A DNA stretch of 64,000 nucleotides from Pseudomonas sp. PDM15 (GCF_014851565.1 NZ_JACVAA010000007.1:186001-250000); one strand, 5' to 3'; shown: positions 26,474 through 35,549, counted from the first letter of the stretch. Notes: generated from the sequence alone by a model not told the origin. Numbers and translations are program-made.

Positions 26474-26782
26474 TCAGCGAGCCGTGGCGCCTTGCAGGCG
26501 GCCTAGCTGCTTTTCCTTGTGCTTGATCAGTTGTCGGTCGAGTTTGTCGGTCAGCAGGTCGATGGCCGCATACATGTCTTCGTGTTCGGCGTTGGCGACG
26601 ATTTCGCCGCCGGCAATGTGCAAGGTCGCTTCGATCTTCTGCTTCAGCTTCTCGACCTCCATGATGACCTGCACATTGGTGATCTTGTCGAAATGGCGTT
26701 CCAGCCGGCTCAACTTCTCGCCGACATAGTCACGCAGAGCGTCGGTCACATCCAGTTGATGTCCACTGATGTTGACTTGCAT
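26474..26782 (-). CDS. hpf: Ribosome hibernation promoting factor (short HPF)
   Basis: A 102-residue S30Ae/YfiA-fold protein beginning MQVNISGHQLDVTDALRDYV, with the basic patch IKHKEKQLGR near the C-terminus. Short HPF binds the 30S A and P sites and, with RMF, dimerises ribosomes in stationary phase; in P. aeruginosa it protects ribosomes during starvation. It lies 157 bp downstream of rpoN, a gap that could hold its own promoter. Confidence 0.95.
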   Translation of the reverse strand: MQVNISGHQLDVTDALRDYVGEKLSRLERHFDKITNVQVIMEVEKLKQKIEATLHIAGGEIVANAEHEDMYAAIDLLTDKLDRQLIKHKEKQLGRLQGATAR

Positions 26783-26939
26783 ACCGCTTCTCCTTGTTGC
26801 CTGGTGTAAGAGACAGACTAGCTTGCCTGCCGCCGTAACACGTTGGCTGAAAGGGCTGGTGCACTGCGGGCCATGGTTCCCCCATGCAGGGTATCTGGCG
26901 CTCGGTACGGTGGTGCAGAAGCCTTCCGCTCAGGGCCGC

Positions 26940-28442
26940 TTACATCAGTCGCTTGCGTTCGCTGGACGGTGCTATGCCGAGCGATTCGCGGTACTTGGCG
27001 ACAGTGCGGCGGGCTACCTGAATGCCCTGTGCTTCCAGTAAACCAGCGATCTTGCTGTCGCTCAACGGCTTTTTCGCGTTTTCCGCGGCCACCAGTTTCT
27101 TGATGATGGCGCGGATCGCGGTGGACGAGCATTCGCCGCCCTCGGAGGTACTGACGTGGCTGGAGAAGAAGTACTTCAGCTCGTAGATGCCACGCGGGGT
27201 GTGCATGAATTTCTGCGTGGTGACGCGTGAGATAGTCGACTCGTGCATGCCCACCGCCTCGGCGATGTCGTGCAGGACCAGGGGCTTCATGGCCTCGTCG
27301 CCGTATTCGAGGAAGCCGCGCTGGTGCTCGACGATCTGCGTGGCGACCTTCATCAGCGTCTCGTTGCGGCTCTGCAGGCTCTTGATGAACCAGCGCGCCT
27401 CCTGCAGCTGGTTACGCATGAAGGTGTTATCGGCGCTGGAGTCGGCGCGTTTGACGAAGCCGGCGTATTGCGGGTTGACCCGCAGGCGCGGTACCGCTTC
27501 CTGGTTCAACTCCACCAGCCAGCGTTCGTTGTGCTTGCGCACGATCACGTCGGGCACCACGTATTCCGGCTCGCTGGCCTCGATCTGCGAGCCCGGGCGC
27601 GGGTTGAGGCTCTGGATCAGCTCGATGACCTGGCGCAGCTCGTCCTCTTTCAGCTTCATGCGGCGCATCAGCTGGCTGTAGTCGCGGCTGCCGAGCACGT
27701 CGAGGTGGTCGCCGGCGAGACGCTGCGCCTCGGCCAGCCAGGGCGTATTACTCGGCAGCTGGCGCAGCTGCAGGAGCAGGCACTCACGCAAGTCGCGGGC
27801 GCCGATGCCGGCTGGCTCGAAGTGCTGGATACGGTGCAGCACGGCTTCGACCTCGTCGGCCTCGATCTCCAGTTCCGGATCGAAGGACTCGACGATCTCG
27901 TCGATGGACTCTTCCAAGTAGCCCTGGTTGTTGATGCAGTCGATGATGGTGACGCCGATCAGCTTGTCGGTATCGGACATCGGCACCAGGTTGAGTTGCC
28001 ACAGCAGGTGGCTCTGCAGGCTCTCGCCGGCGGAGGTGCGGGTGGTGAAGTCCCACTCGTCGTCATCGTTGCTGGGCAGGCTGCTGGCGCTGGTCTGGTA
28101 GACGTCTTCCCAAGCGGTGTCGACCGGCAGCTCGCTGGGGATGCGGTCGTGCCATTCGCCATCTTCGGCGCTCTCGTTGTTGTTGACCGCGACGGTGCTG
28201 TCCTGGAAGTTCGAGCTGTCCTGCTGGGCAGAGTTGTTCTGCTCGGCGTTGTCGGCCATCGGGTCGGAGTTGTCGAAGTCTTCGCCTTCCTCCTGACGTT
28301 CCAACATGGGGTTGGATTCCAGGGCCTCCTGGATTTCCTGTTGCAGGTCCAGGGTGGAGAGCTGGAGGAGACGGATGGCCTGTTGCAGCTGCGGAGTCAT
28401 CGTCAGCTGCTGGCCCATCTTGAGGACTAGCGACGGTTTCAT
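26940..28442 (-). CDS. rpoN: RNA polymerase sigma-54 factor RpoN
   Basis: A 500-residue alternative sigma factor. It has region I Gln/Leu-rich helix MKPSLVLKMGQQLTMTPQL split into QQAIRLLQLSTLDLQQE, an acidic region II (about residues 55-120), the core-binding domain, the DNA-binding helix-turn-helix and the RpoN box ARRTVAKYRE at residues 477-486. It requires AAA+ activators at -24/-12 promoters and controls nitrogen, motility and many uptake genes. It follows lptB by 141 bp and heads the PTS-Ntr cluster. Confidence 0.98.
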   Translation of the reverse strand: MKPSLVLKMGQQLTMTPQLQQAIRLLQLSTLDLQQEIQEALESNPMLERQEEGEDFDNSDPMADNAEQNNSAQQDSSNFQDSTVAVNNNESAEDGEWHDRIPSELPVDTAWEDVYQTSASSLPSNDDDEWDFTTRTSAGESLQSHLLWQLNLVPMSDTDKLIGVTIIDCINNQGYLEESIDEIVESFDPELEIEADEVEAVLHRIQHFEPAGIGARDLRECLLLQLRQLPSNTPWLAEAQRLAGDHLDVLGSRDYSQLMRRMKLKEDELRQVIELIQSLNPRPGSQIEASEPEYVVPDVIVRKHNERWLVELNQEAVPRLRVNPQYAGFVKRADSSADNTFMRNQLQEARWFIKSLQSRNETLMKVATQIVEHQRGFLEYGDEAMKPLVLHDIAEAVGMHESTISRVTTQKFMHTPRGIYELKYFFSSHVSTSEGGECSSTAIRAIIKKLVAAENAKKPLSDSKIAGLLEAQGIQVARRTVAKYRESLGIAPSSERKRLM

Positions 28443-28495
28443 GGTGTGGGGCTGGGTACCTTGTTCACTTGCCGGCGCGCGGCGCCATCCACTGC

Positions 28496-28528
28496 AGGGC
28501 GGCGAACCGCCCTAGGAAGCAAATTATA
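28496..28528 (-). promoter_or_regulatory. rpoN leader: candidate -10 box and hairpin
   Basis: In the lptB-rpoN gap the minus strand has TATAAT at 28528-28523, with no good -35 at 16-18 bp, followed by a hairpin in which AGGGCGG pairs with CCGCCCT (28513-28496). This is compatible with a separate rpoN transcript with a structured leader; support is weak. Confidence 0.35.
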
Positions 28529-28583
28529 TGCCTGACCTTGAATGATTCTAGCCCTTTGCGCAAGTCCCGCACGGGGCTCGGGC

Positions 28584-29309
28584 TCAGAGGCGGAATTCGT
28601 GGCCCAGGTAGACTTCCTTGACCAACTGGTTGGCCAGAATGGTCTCGGCATCGCCTTCGGCGATCAGCTGGCCGTCGTTGACGATATAGGCCGTCTCGCA
28701 GATATCCAGGGTCTCGCGCACGTTGTGGTCGGTGATCAGCACACCGATGCCCTTGGCCTTGAGGTGGTGGATGATCTGCTTGATGTCGCCGACCGAGATC
28801 GGGTCCACGCCGGCGAAGGGCTCGTCGAGCAGGATGAACTTCGGCTCGGTGGCCAGGGCGCGGGCGATCTCCACGCGACGACGCTCGCCGCCGGACAGGC
28901 TCATGCCGAGGCTGTCACGGATGTGGTTGATGTGGAATTCCTGCAGCAGGGCTTCCAGCGCCTCCTGGCGGCCGGCGCGGTCGAGGTCCTTGCGGGTCTC
29001 GAGGATCGCCATGATGTTGTCCGCCACCGACAGCTTGCGGAAGATCGAGGCTTCCTGCGGCAGGTAGCCGATGCCGGAGCGGGCGCGGCCGTGCATGGGC
29101 TGGTGGCTGATGTCCTGGCTGTCGATCAGCACGCGGCCCTGATCGGCCTGGACCAGGCCGACGATCATGTAGAAGCAGGTGGTCTTGCCTGCGCCGTTGG
29201 GCCCGAGCAGGCCGACGATCTGGCCGCTGTCGATGGACAGGCTGACGTCGCGGACCACCTGGCGGCCCTTGTAGCTCTTGGCCAGGTGCTGGGCTTTGAG
29301 AGTCGCCAT
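28584..29309 (-). CDS. lptB: LPS export ABC transporter ATP-binding protein LptB
   Basis: A 241-residue ATPase that powers LptB2FG extraction of LPS from the inner membrane. Walker A GPNGAGKTT (residues 36-44), signature LSGGERRRVEIARAL, Walker B LLDEPFAGVDP and the switch His in VLITDHNVRE are intact. It overlaps the lptA stop by one base (29309). The membrane subunits LptF and LptG are not in this window. Confidence 0.97.
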   Translation of the reverse strand: MATLKAQHLAKSYKGRQVVRDVSLSIDSGQIVGLLGPNGAGKTTCFYMIVGLVQADQGRVLIDSQDISHQPMHGRARSGIGYLPQEASIFRKLSVADNIMAILETRKDLDRAGRQEALEALLQEFHINHIRDSLGMSLSGGERRRVEIARALATEPKFILLDEPFAGVDPISVGDIKQIIHHLKAKGIGVLITDHNVRETLDICETAYIVNDGQLIAEGDAETILANQLVKEVYLGHEFRL

Positions 29310-29854
29310 TACTGCGCCTGCTCCGGCTGGCCGTTCTTCTTGCGAGGCTGCAGGATCATGTCGATGCGCGGACGCGGCGTCGAGACATCGCTGCCCGTGG
29401 CGCGGCCGGCGTTGACGATCTGGCGCTGGGTGTCGTAGACGATCTTCTCGCCTTCGAAGGTATTGCCCTGCTGGATCACCTTGGCCTGGTCGATCAGTAC
29501 GATGCGCTCGTTGCTCGCGTAGTACTGGATGGTCAGGCCGTAGGCCTTGACGATGTCCTTGTCGACGGAGGGCTTCTGCTCGTAGTAGGCCGGTTTGCCT
29601 ACCGAGGTGAAGACTTCGATCTCGCCGTTGGCATCCTGAGTGATGGTCACGGTGTCGCCGGTGATCTTCATGGTGCCCTGGGTGATCACCACGCCGCCGC
29701 GGTAAACGGCCACACCTTGCTTGTCATCCAGTTCTGCGCTGTCTGCCTGGACCCGGATCGGTTGCTCGCGGTCGCTGGGCAGGGCCCAGGCGCTGGCGCT
29801 TCCGAGCGCGGCGCTCAGGCTGAGCAGTAGGGGGAAGGTTTTAACGAACCTCAT
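29309..29854 (-). CDS. lptA: LPS transport periplasmic protein LptA
   Basis: A 181-residue OstA-like protein with a signal peptide cleaved near ASAWA. The beta-jellyroll with repeated blocks QADSAELDDKQGVAVYRGGV and TMKITGDTVTI forms the periplasmic bridge that carries LPS from LptC to LptD. It overlaps lptC by 14 bp and lptB by one, showing tight coupling. Confidence 0.95.
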   Translation of the reverse strand: MRFVKTFPLLLSLSAALGSASAWALPSDREQPIRVQADSAELDDKQGVAVYRGGVVITQGTMKITGDTVTITQDANGEIEVFTSVGKPAYYEQKPSVDKDIVKAYGLTIQYYASNERIVLIDQAKVIQQGNTFEGEKIVYDTQRQIVNAGRATGSDVSTPRPRIDMILQPRKKNGQPEQAQ

Positions 29855-30410
29855 GCTGGCCTCTTACGTTGGACAGCAAGTTGATCTTGCCGTCGTTCAT
29901 GTACGCTTTCATTCCCTGTGCCGTGGTCACCCCATTGGCGGCCTCGATTCTAACGGCTTGCTGGGTCTGCGCATATTCCTCGTCGGGGAATACGGTGACT
30001 CGGCTGCTGGTAATCACGGTCGGGCGGTTCTTGGCATCGGTGCGGGCGATGCGCACGTTGTCGATCAGCTCGACCTGCTTGCCTTCCGGCGCCACCTCGC
30101 CCTTGTCGCTGCGCACGTGCCAGGGGAACTGAGTGCCGCGGTACAGCTGCAGGTCCGGTTTTTCCAGAAGGGTGACGTCGGTTGCCTTGATGTGTTCCAG
30201 CTTGGCGGCAGTCATCTCGTACTGCAGCTTGCCGTCTTCCTGGAATTGCTGGGTGCTGGCGCCGACCACGTAGAAGTCGATGGCATTGTCGGCCTCGGCG
30301 GCCGCCCGGCGATCCATGAAGGTCTCGGGGCGGACGTTCCAGTAGCCGAGCGCGCCAATCAGGGCGACTGCCAACAGGCCGATCACGTAATTGCGCAGTT
30401 TGCCGTTCAT
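29841..30410 (-). CDS. lptC: LPS export membrane-anchored protein LptC
   Basis: A 189-residue bitopic protein with one N-terminal membrane helix (YVIGLLAVALIGALGYW) and a periplasmic beta-jellyroll of the LptC/YrbK family. It takes LPS from LptB2FG and hands it to LptA. Located nine bases after kdsC and overlapping lptA. Confidence 0.94.
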   Translation of the reverse strand: MNGKLRNYVIGLLAVALIGALGYWNVRPETFMDRRAAAEADNAIDFYVVGASTQQFQEDGKLQYEMTAAKLEHIKATDVTLLEKPDLQLYRGTQFPWHVRSDKGEVAPEGKQVELIDNVRIARTDAKNRPTVITSSRVTVFPDEEYAQTQQAVRIEAANGVTTAQGMKAYMNDGKINLLSNVRGQHEVR

Positions 30411-30419
30411 GGGGAGGTC

Positions 30420-30944
30420 CTAGAGGTAGGCGGCCTGGGCGGCTTCGAGCGTGCCCTGGCCGCGCATGATCAGTTCGCAGAACTCGCGCGCCGCGCCTTC
30501 GCCGCCGCGGGCGCTGGTCACGCCGTGGGCGTGCTGACGGACGAAACCGTCGGCGCTGGCCACGGCCATGCCCAGACCGACGCGGCGGATCACCGGAAGG
30601 TCGGGCAGGTCGTCGCCCAGGTAGGCGACCTGTTCGTAGCTCAGGCCCAGCTCGCCGAGCAGTTCATCGAGCACCACCAGCTTGTCCTCGCGGCCCTGGT
30701 ACAGATGCTGGATGCCGAGATTCTGTGCACGGCGCTCGACCACCGGGGTCTTGCGGCCGCTGATGATGGCGGTGCGCACCCCGGAGTTGATCAGCATCTT
30801 GATGCCGTGGCCGTCTAGGGTGTTGAAGGTCTTGAATTCGCTACCGTCGACGAGGAAGTACAGCTTGCCGTCGGTCAGTACGCCGTCGACGTCGAAGATG
30901 GCGAGCTTGATGGCCTTGGTGCGTTGCAGCAGTTCGTTGCTCAT
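30420..30944 (-). CDS. kdsC: 3-deoxy-D-manno-octulosonate-8-phosphate phosphatase KdsC
   Basis: A 174-residue HAD phosphatase of the C0 type with no cap domain. Nucleophile and acid Asp residues appear in DVDGVLTDG, Thr/Ser motif II in IISGRK and motif IV in YLGDDLPDLPVI. It dephosphorylates KDO-8-phosphate, the step before CMP-KDO formation. It immediately follows kdsD with no gap. Confidence 0.96.
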   Translation of the reverse strand: MSNELLQRTKAIKLAIFDVDGVLTDGKLYFLVDGSEFKTFNTLDGHGIKMLINSGVRTAIISGRKTPVVERRAQNLGIQHLYQGREDKLVVLDELLGELGLSYEQVAYLGDDLPDLPVIRRVGLGMAVASADGFVRQHAHGVTSARGGEGAAREFCELIMRGQGTLEAAQAAYL

Positions 30945-31919
30945 TTACATCACTCCGGCGCGCAGCAGGTCGTGCATGTTGAGGGCGCCGACCGGCTTGT
31001 CCTCGTCATTCACCACCACCAGTGCGTTGATCTTGTGGTCTTCCATGATTTTCAGCGCCTCGGCGGCGAGCATCTCGGCGCGGGCGGTCTTGCCGTGGAC
31101 GGTCATCACCTGGTCGATGCTCGCTTCGCGCACGTCGATGCCCTTGTCCAGGGTGCGGCGCAGGTCGCCGTCGGTGAAGATCCCGGCCAGCTTGCCATCG
31201 GCCTCGACGATCACGGTCATGCCCAGGCCCTTGCGGGTCATTTCCAGCAGCGCCTCGCGCAGCGAGGTGCCGCGCTGTACCAGCGGCAGACGCTCACCGG
31301 CATGCATCACGTTCTCCACCTTGAGCAGCAGACGACGGCCGAGGGCGCCGCCCGGATGGGAGAAGGCGAAATCTTCGGCGGTGAAGCCGCGGGCTTCCAG
31401 CAGGGCGATGGCCAGGGCGTCGCCGATCACCAGGGAAACAGTGGTGGAGGAGGTCGGCGCCAGGTTCAGCGGGCAGGCTTCCTGGGCCACGCGGGCGTCC
31501 AGATTGACTTCGGCGGCCTTGGCCAGCGCAGATTCGGGGTTGCCAGTCATGCTGATCAGCTGGATGCCCAGACGCTTGATCAGCGGCAGCAGGGTGACGA
31601 TCTCGGCGGTGGAGCCGGAGTTGGACAGGGCCAGGACCACGTCGTCCTGGGTGATCATGCCCATGTCGCCATGGCTGGCCTCGGCCGGGTGGACGAAGAA
31701 GGCCGGCGTACCGGTACTGGCCAGGGTGGCGGCGATCTTGTTGCCGATATGGCCCGACTTGCCCATGCCGACCACGACCACGCGCCCGCTGCAGTTCAGG
31801 ATCATCTCGCAGGCACGCACGAAGTCGGCGTCGATGCGGCTCAGCAGGCTTTCCACGGCCTCGGCTTCGAGGCGGATGGTGCGCTGCGCGGACTGGATCA
31901 GGTCGCTGGTCTGGCTCAT
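30945..31919 (-). CDS. kdsD: Arabinose-5-phosphate isomerase KdsD
   Basis: A 324-residue enzyme that converts ribulose-5-P to arabinose-5-P, the first step of KDO synthesis. It has an N-terminal SIS domain (VVVGMGKSGHIGNKIAATLAST) and two C-terminal CBS domains. The start at 31919 was chosen because the conserved N-terminus MSQTSDLIQSAQRTI begins there; the reading frame extends upstream without similarity. First gene of the kdsD-kdsC-lptCAB operon, divergent from mlaF. Confidence 0.96.
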   Translation of the reverse strand: MSQTSDLIQSAQRTIRLEAEAVESLLSRIDADFVRACEMILNCSGRVVVVGMGKSGHIGNKIAATLASTGTPAFFVHPAEASHGDMGMITQDDVVLALSNSGSTAEIVTLLPLIKRLGIQLISMTGNPESALAKAAEVNLDARVAQEACPLNLAPTSSTTVSLVIGDALAIALLEARGFTAEDFAFSHPGGALGRRLLLKVENVMHAGERLPLVQRGTSLREALLEMTRKGLGMTVIVEADGKLAGIFTDGDLRRTLDKGIDVREASIDQVMTVHGKTARAEMLAAEALKIMEDHKINALVVVNDEDKPVGALNMHDLLRAGVM

Positions 31920-31953
31920 GAGATCTTCGCGGTGCTCGGCATAAAAGGCAGGG

Positions 31954-31959
31954 AGTATA
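31954..31959 (-). promoter_or_regulatory. Candidate -10 box for kdsD
   Basis: The minus strand reads TATACT 35 bp upstream of the kdsD start. No convincing -35 lies at the usual distance, so the assignment is tentative. Confidence 0.3.
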
Positions 31960-32042
31960 CCGACAAAGGCGGTCGGCCTCACCTGGCACTCGGCACGCTC
32001 GGTGCATCTTGTGACCAATTGTTATGAAAAAGTTGCAGCGGC

Positions 32043-32072
32043 TTGGGCTGCAATAGCCGCCAATGCTATATT
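32043..32072 (+). promoter_or_regulatory. Candidate sigma-70 promoter of the mlaFEDCB operon
   Basis: TTGGGC (32043-32048), 18-bp spacer, TATATT (32067-32072). The transcript would start near 32079 and leave a leader of about 85 nt before mlaF, which has AGGAG a few bases upstream of its ATG. Confidence 0.6.
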
Positions 32073-32164
32073 CCGCGCCCTGTTCGGCCTGACCGCGGCG
32101 CGAGGTGTCCCTGCCGTGGGAATATGCGTCTGTCCATGGAAGGGCCGCATCACAAGGAGTTTGG

Positions 32165-32974
32165 ATGAGCGCCGAGAATGCCTATGCCGTCGAGTTGAAG
32201 GGGCTAACCTTCAAGCGTGGCGCGCGCAACATCTTCGATAATGTCGATATCCGCATCCCGCGTGGCAAGGTCACCGGGATCATGGGGCCGTCCGGCTGCG
32301 GCAAGACCACCCTGTTGCGCCTGATCGCCGCCCAGCTCAAGCCGGCCAGTGGCGAAGTCTGGGTCAACGGGCAGAACCTGCCGAGCCTGCCGCGCAGCGA
32401 CCTGTTCGACATGCGCAAGCAGTTTGGTGTCCTGTTCCAGAGTGGTGCGCTGTTCACCGACCTGGACGTGTTCGAGAACGTTGCCTTCCCGCTGCGCGTG
32501 CATACCCAGCTGTCGGACGAAATGATCCGCGACATCGTGCTGATGAAGCTGCAGGCCGTTGGCTTGCGTGGCGCCGTCGAGCTGATGCCAGACGAACTGT
32601 CGGGCGGCATGAAACGCCGTGTGGCGCTGGCCCGGGCGATTGCCCTGGACCCGCAGATTCTCATGTACGACGAGCCGTTCGTCGGCCAGGACCCGATCGC
32701 CATGGGCGTGTTGGTGCGCCTGATCCGTCTGCTCAACGACGCCCTCGGCATCACCAGCATCGTGGTGTCCCACGACCTGGCCGAGACCGCCAGCATCGCC
32801 GACTACATCTATGTGGTGGGCGATGGTCAGGTGCTGGGGCAGGGTACGCCGGCCGAGCTGATGGGCTCGGATAACCCGCGCATCCAGCAGTTCATGAAAG
32901 GCATTCCGGACGGTCCGGTGCCCTTCCACTATCCGGCGCCGGATTACCTCGATGATTTGCTGGGAGCGCGCTGA
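32165..32974 (+). CDS. mlaF: Phospholipid ABC transporter ATPase MlaF
   Basis: A 269-residue ATPase of the MlaFEDB complex. Start at 32165 follows AAGGAG. Walker A GPSGCGKTT (residues 41-49), signature LSGGMKRRVALARAIA and Walker B ILMYDEPFVGQDP are present. The Mla pathway keeps phospholipid out of the outer leaflet of the outer membrane; in pseudomonads the locus is also called ttg2 because it confers toluene tolerance. First gene of a five-gene operon with one- to four-base overlaps. Confidence 0.97.
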   Translation: MSAENAYAVELKGLTFKRGARNIFDNVDIRIPRGKVTGIMGPSGCGKTTLLRLIAAQLKPASGEVWVNGQNLPSLPRSDLFDMRKQFGVLFQSGALFTDLDVFENVAFPLRVHTQLSDEMIRDIVLMKLQAVGLRGAVELMPDELSGGMKRRVALARAIALDPQILMYDEPFVGQDPIAMGVLVRLIRLLNDALGITSIVVSHDLAETASIADYIYVVGDGQVLGQGTPAELMGSDNPRIQQFMKGIPDGPVPFHYPAPDYLDDLLGAR

Positions 32975-33771
32975 TGCGTAGGAAGTCCCCTCTCGAACGC
33001 ATCGCCCTGCTCGGGCGCGCCGGCATCGACGTGGTTGAGGCCATGGGCCGTTCGACCCTGTTCCTGCTCAGCTCGCTATTCGGCCGCAGCGGCCTGCGCA
33101 ATGGCGGTCAACTGCTGATCCGCCAGCTCTATTCGGTGGGCGTGCTGTCGCTGCCGATCATCGTGGTCGCTGGCCTGTTCATCGGTATGGTGCTGGCCCT
33201 TCAGGGCTACAACATCCTGACCAGCTACGGCTCCGAGCAGGCGGTGGGGCAGATGGTCGCCCTGACCCTGCTGCGCGAACTCGGCCCGGTGGTCACCGGC
33301 CTGCTGTTCGCCGGGCGTGCCGGCTCGGCGCTGACCGCCGAGATCGGCAACATGAAGTCCACCGAACAGCTGTCCAGCCTGGAAATGATCGGCGTCGACC
33401 CGCTCAAGTACATAATCGCCCCGCGCCTGTGGGCTGGCTTCATCTCCATGCCGCTGCTCGCCGCCATCTTCAGCGTGGTCGGCATCTGGGGTGGCGCCAT
33501 GGTCGCGGTGGACTGGCTCGGCGTCTATGAAGGCTCGTTCTGGTCGAACATGCAGAACAGCGTGGAATTCACCGAAGACGTGCTCAATGGTGTGATCAAG
33601 AGCATGGTGTTCGCCTTCGTCGTGACCTGGATCGCCGTGTTCCAGGGCTATGACTGCGAGCCGACCTCGGAAGGCATCAGTCGTGCCACGACCAAGACCG
33701 TGGTGTATGCCTCCCTCGCCGTGCTCGGCCTCGACTTTATTCTGACCGCCCTGATGTTTGGAGATCTCTGA
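32974..33771 (+). CDS. mlaE: Phospholipid ABC transporter permease MlaE
   Basis: A 265-residue integral membrane protein with about five transmembrane helices. Family blocks YNILTSYGSEQAVGQMVAL, LFAGRAGSALTAEIGNMK and EQLSSLEMIGVDPLKYI are clear. It forms the membrane dimer of MlaFEDB. The start overlaps the mlaF stop by one base and its own stop overlaps mlaD by one. Confidence 0.97.
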   Translation: MRRKSPLERIALLGRAGIDVVEAMGRSTLFLLSSLFGRSGLRNGGQLLIRQLYSVGVLSLPIIVVAGLFIGMVLALQGYNILTSYGSEQAVGQMVALTLLRELGPVVTGLLFAGRAGSALTAEIGNMKSTEQLSSLEMIGVDPLKYIIAPRLWAGFISMPLLAAIFSVVGIWGGAMVAVDWLGVYEGSFWSNMQNSVEFTEDVLNGVIKSMVFAFVVTWIAVFQGYDCEPTSEGISRATTKTVVYASLAVLGLDFILTALMFGDL

Positions 33772-34238
33772 TGCAAAGCCGCTCCCTGGAAATCGGCGTC
33801 GGCCTGTTCCTGCTGGCTGGACTGCTGGCGCTGCTGCTGCTCGCCCTGCGGGTCAGTGGCCTGTCCGCCGCCAGCTCGGGTGATACCTACAAGCTGTATG
33901 CGAACTTCGACAACATCGCCGGTCTTACCGTTAGGGCCAAGGTAACCATGGCCGGCGTGACCATCGGCAAGGTCACCGCTATCGACCTGGATCGCGACAG
34001 CTACACCGGTCGCGTGACCATGGAGCTCGAGAAGCGGGTCGACAACCTGCCGCTGGACTCCACCGCCTCGATCCTCACCGCCGGTCTGCTGGGCGAGAAG
34101 TACATTGGCATCAGCGTCGGTGGCGAGGAGGATCTGCTGAAGGATGGCAGCACCATCCATGACACCCAGTCGGCGCTGGTGCTGGAAGACCTGATCGGCA
34201 AGTTCCTGATGAACTCGGTGAATAAGGAAAGCAAATGA
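33771..34238 (+). CDS. mlaD: MCE-domain lipid-binding protein MlaD
   Basis: A 155-residue protein with an N-terminal membrane anchor (GVGLFLLAGLLALLLLALRV) and one MCE domain (about residues 38-118; FDNIAGLTVRAKVTMAGV). It forms the periplasmic hexameric ring that receives or delivers lipid through MlaC. Slightly shorter than E. coli MlaD at the C-terminus, as usual in pseudomonads. Confidence 0.96.
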   Translation: MQSRSLEIGVGLFLLAGLLALLLLALRVSGLSAASSGDTYKLYANFDNIAGLTVRAKVTMAGVTIGKVTAIDLDRDSYTGRVTMELEKRVDNLPLDSTASILTAGLLGEKYIGISVGGEEDLLKDGSTIHDTQSALVLEDLIGKFLMNSVNKESK

Positions 34239-34888
34239 ACATGTTGAAGATCCTGCGCCGCGGCCTGCTGGTCGTGTTGGCAAGTCTGCCGCTGGCGGCC
34301 ATGGCCGCGCCCAGCGCCCACGATGTGGTGAAGAGCACCACCGACGAGCTGCTCGGTGATCTCGAGGCCAACAAGGCCTCCTACAAGCAGAATCCGCAGT
34401 CCTTCTATGACACCCTGGATCGCATTCTCGGCCCGGTAGTGGACAGCGAAGGCATCTCGCGCAGCATCATGACCGTGAAGTACTCGCGCGGCGCCAGCGA
34501 TGCGCAGCTGCAGCGTTTCGAGGACAACTTCAAGCGCAGCCTGATGCAGTTCTACGGCAACGCCCTGCTGGAATACGACAACCAGGGCATCCGCGTGCTG
34601 CCAGCCAAGGCCGAAGGCGCCGACCGCGCCAGCGTCGGCATGGAAGTCACCGACAAGAAGGGCACCGTCTATCCGGTGTCCTACACCATGGTGCAGGTCG
34701 ACGGGCAGTGGAAGCTGCGCAACGTGATCATCAACGGCATCAACGTCGGCAAGCTGTTCCGCGACCAGTTCGCCGACAGCATGCAACGCAATGGCAATGA
34801 CCTGGACAAGACCATCGACGGCTGGGCCGAAGTGGTGGCCAAGGCCAAGGACAGCGCCGAAGGCCAGCAGGCGAGCGGCCAGCAATGA
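34235..34888 (+). CDS. mlaC: Periplasmic phospholipid shuttle MlaC
   Basis: A 217-residue exported protein with a signal peptide ending near AAMAA and the MlaC/Tol_Tol_Ttg2 domain (YDTLDRILGPVVDSEGISR; VDGQWKLRNVIINGINVG). It ferries phospholipid between MlaA at the outer membrane and MlaFEDB. It has four-base overlaps with mlaD and mlaB. Confidence 0.95.
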   Translation: MNMLKILRRGLLVVLASLPLAAMAAPSAHDVVKSTTDELLGDLEANKASYKQNPQSFYDTLDRILGPVVDSEGISRSIMTVKYSRGASDAQLQRFEDNFKRSLMQFYGNALLEYDNQGIRVLPAKAEGADRASVGMEVTDKKGTVYPVSYTMVQVDGQWKLRNVIINGINVGKLFRDQFADSMQRNGNDLDKTIDGWAEVVAKAKDSAEGQQASGQQ

Positions 34889-35193
34889 GTGAAGCCGCCA
34901 TCCGTCAGGGTGCCGGCGGCGAGCTGCTGCTCTCCGGCGTGCTCGACTATCGCAGCGGCCCGGCCCTGCGCGAAGCAGGGTGTGAGCTGATTGCGGCCAG
35001 CCCGGCGCGTGAGCTGGTGCTGGACTGCGCTGCGGTGGAGAAGTCCAGCAGTGTCGGCCTGTCCCTGCTGCTGGCCTTTATGCGCGATGCGGCCCAGGTG
35101 GGGAAAAGCCTGAAGGTGCGCGGCCTGCCGCAGGACATGCAGGGCATCGCCCGGGTCTCTGGCCTGCAGCAACTGCTCGACCTCCCGGCCTAA
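34885..35193 (+). CDS. mlaB: STAS-domain protein MlaB
   Basis: A 102-residue cytoplasmic STAS protein that binds MlaF and activates the transporter. The STAS core LVLDCAAVEKSSSVGLSLLLAFMRDA is visible. It overlaps the mlaC stop by four bases and ends the operon ahead of a strong terminator. Confidence 0.93.
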   Translation: MSEAAIRQGAGGELLLSGVLDYRSGPALREAGCELIAASPARELVLDCAAVEKSSSVGLSLLLAFMRDAAQVGKSLKVRGLPQDMQGIARVSGLQQLLDLPA

Positions 35194-35203
35194 GCTGAAC
35201 CAG

Positions 35204-35245
35204 AGCCCTCCGTCTGCCGGGCTTCGCAGGCGGGGGGCTTTTTTG
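35204..35245 (+). terminator. Intrinsic terminator after mlaB
   Basis: AGCCCTCCGTCTGC pairs with GCAGGCGGGGGGCTT, with two G-U pairs, around an eight-base loop, and is followed by TTTTTT. Ends the mla operon 11 bp after the mlaB stop. Confidence 0.9.
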
Positions 35246-35309
35246 TATCATTGCCGACCCCGCGAGCCTTGGGCCCGCCAGAATCCTTTTGCGCCGATCG
35301 AGGTTGAGC

Positions 35310-35549
35310 ATGCAGGCCGTAGAAGTTAAGAACCTCCTGGAGGCCCAGCTGCCGAACACCCGCGTCGAGGTGGAAGGCGAAGGCTGCAACTTCCAGCTGA
35401 ACCTGATCAGCGATGAGCTGGCCGCGCTCAGCCCGGTCAAGCGCCAGCAGCAGATATACGCCCACCTCAACGCCTGGATCGCCGATGGCAGCATCCACGC
35501 CGTGACCATGAAATTCTTCAGCCAGGCCGCCTGGGCCGAGCGTTCCTGA
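35310..35549 (+). CDS. ibaG: BolA-family iron-sulfur/acid stress protein IbaG
   Basis: A 79-residue BolA-like protein (start ATG at 35310; GLVEVEGEGCNFQL-type core with FQLNLISDELAAL and HAVTMKFFSQAAW). BolA/IbaG proteins partner with monothiol glutaredoxins and influence iron-sulfur trafficking and acid response. Located between mla and murA, as in E. coli yrbA-murA. It lies 28 bp before murA and is probably cotranscribed. Confidence 0.92.
   Translation: MQAVEVKNLLEAQLPNTRVEVEGEGCNFQLNLISDELAALSPVKRQQQIYAHLNAWIADGSIHAVTMKFFSQAAWAERS

Noticed and set aside
27243..28430. 395-residue + strand frame antisense to rpoN
   Set aside because: RpoN on the minus strand explains the codon pattern; the + frame has no recognisable domain.
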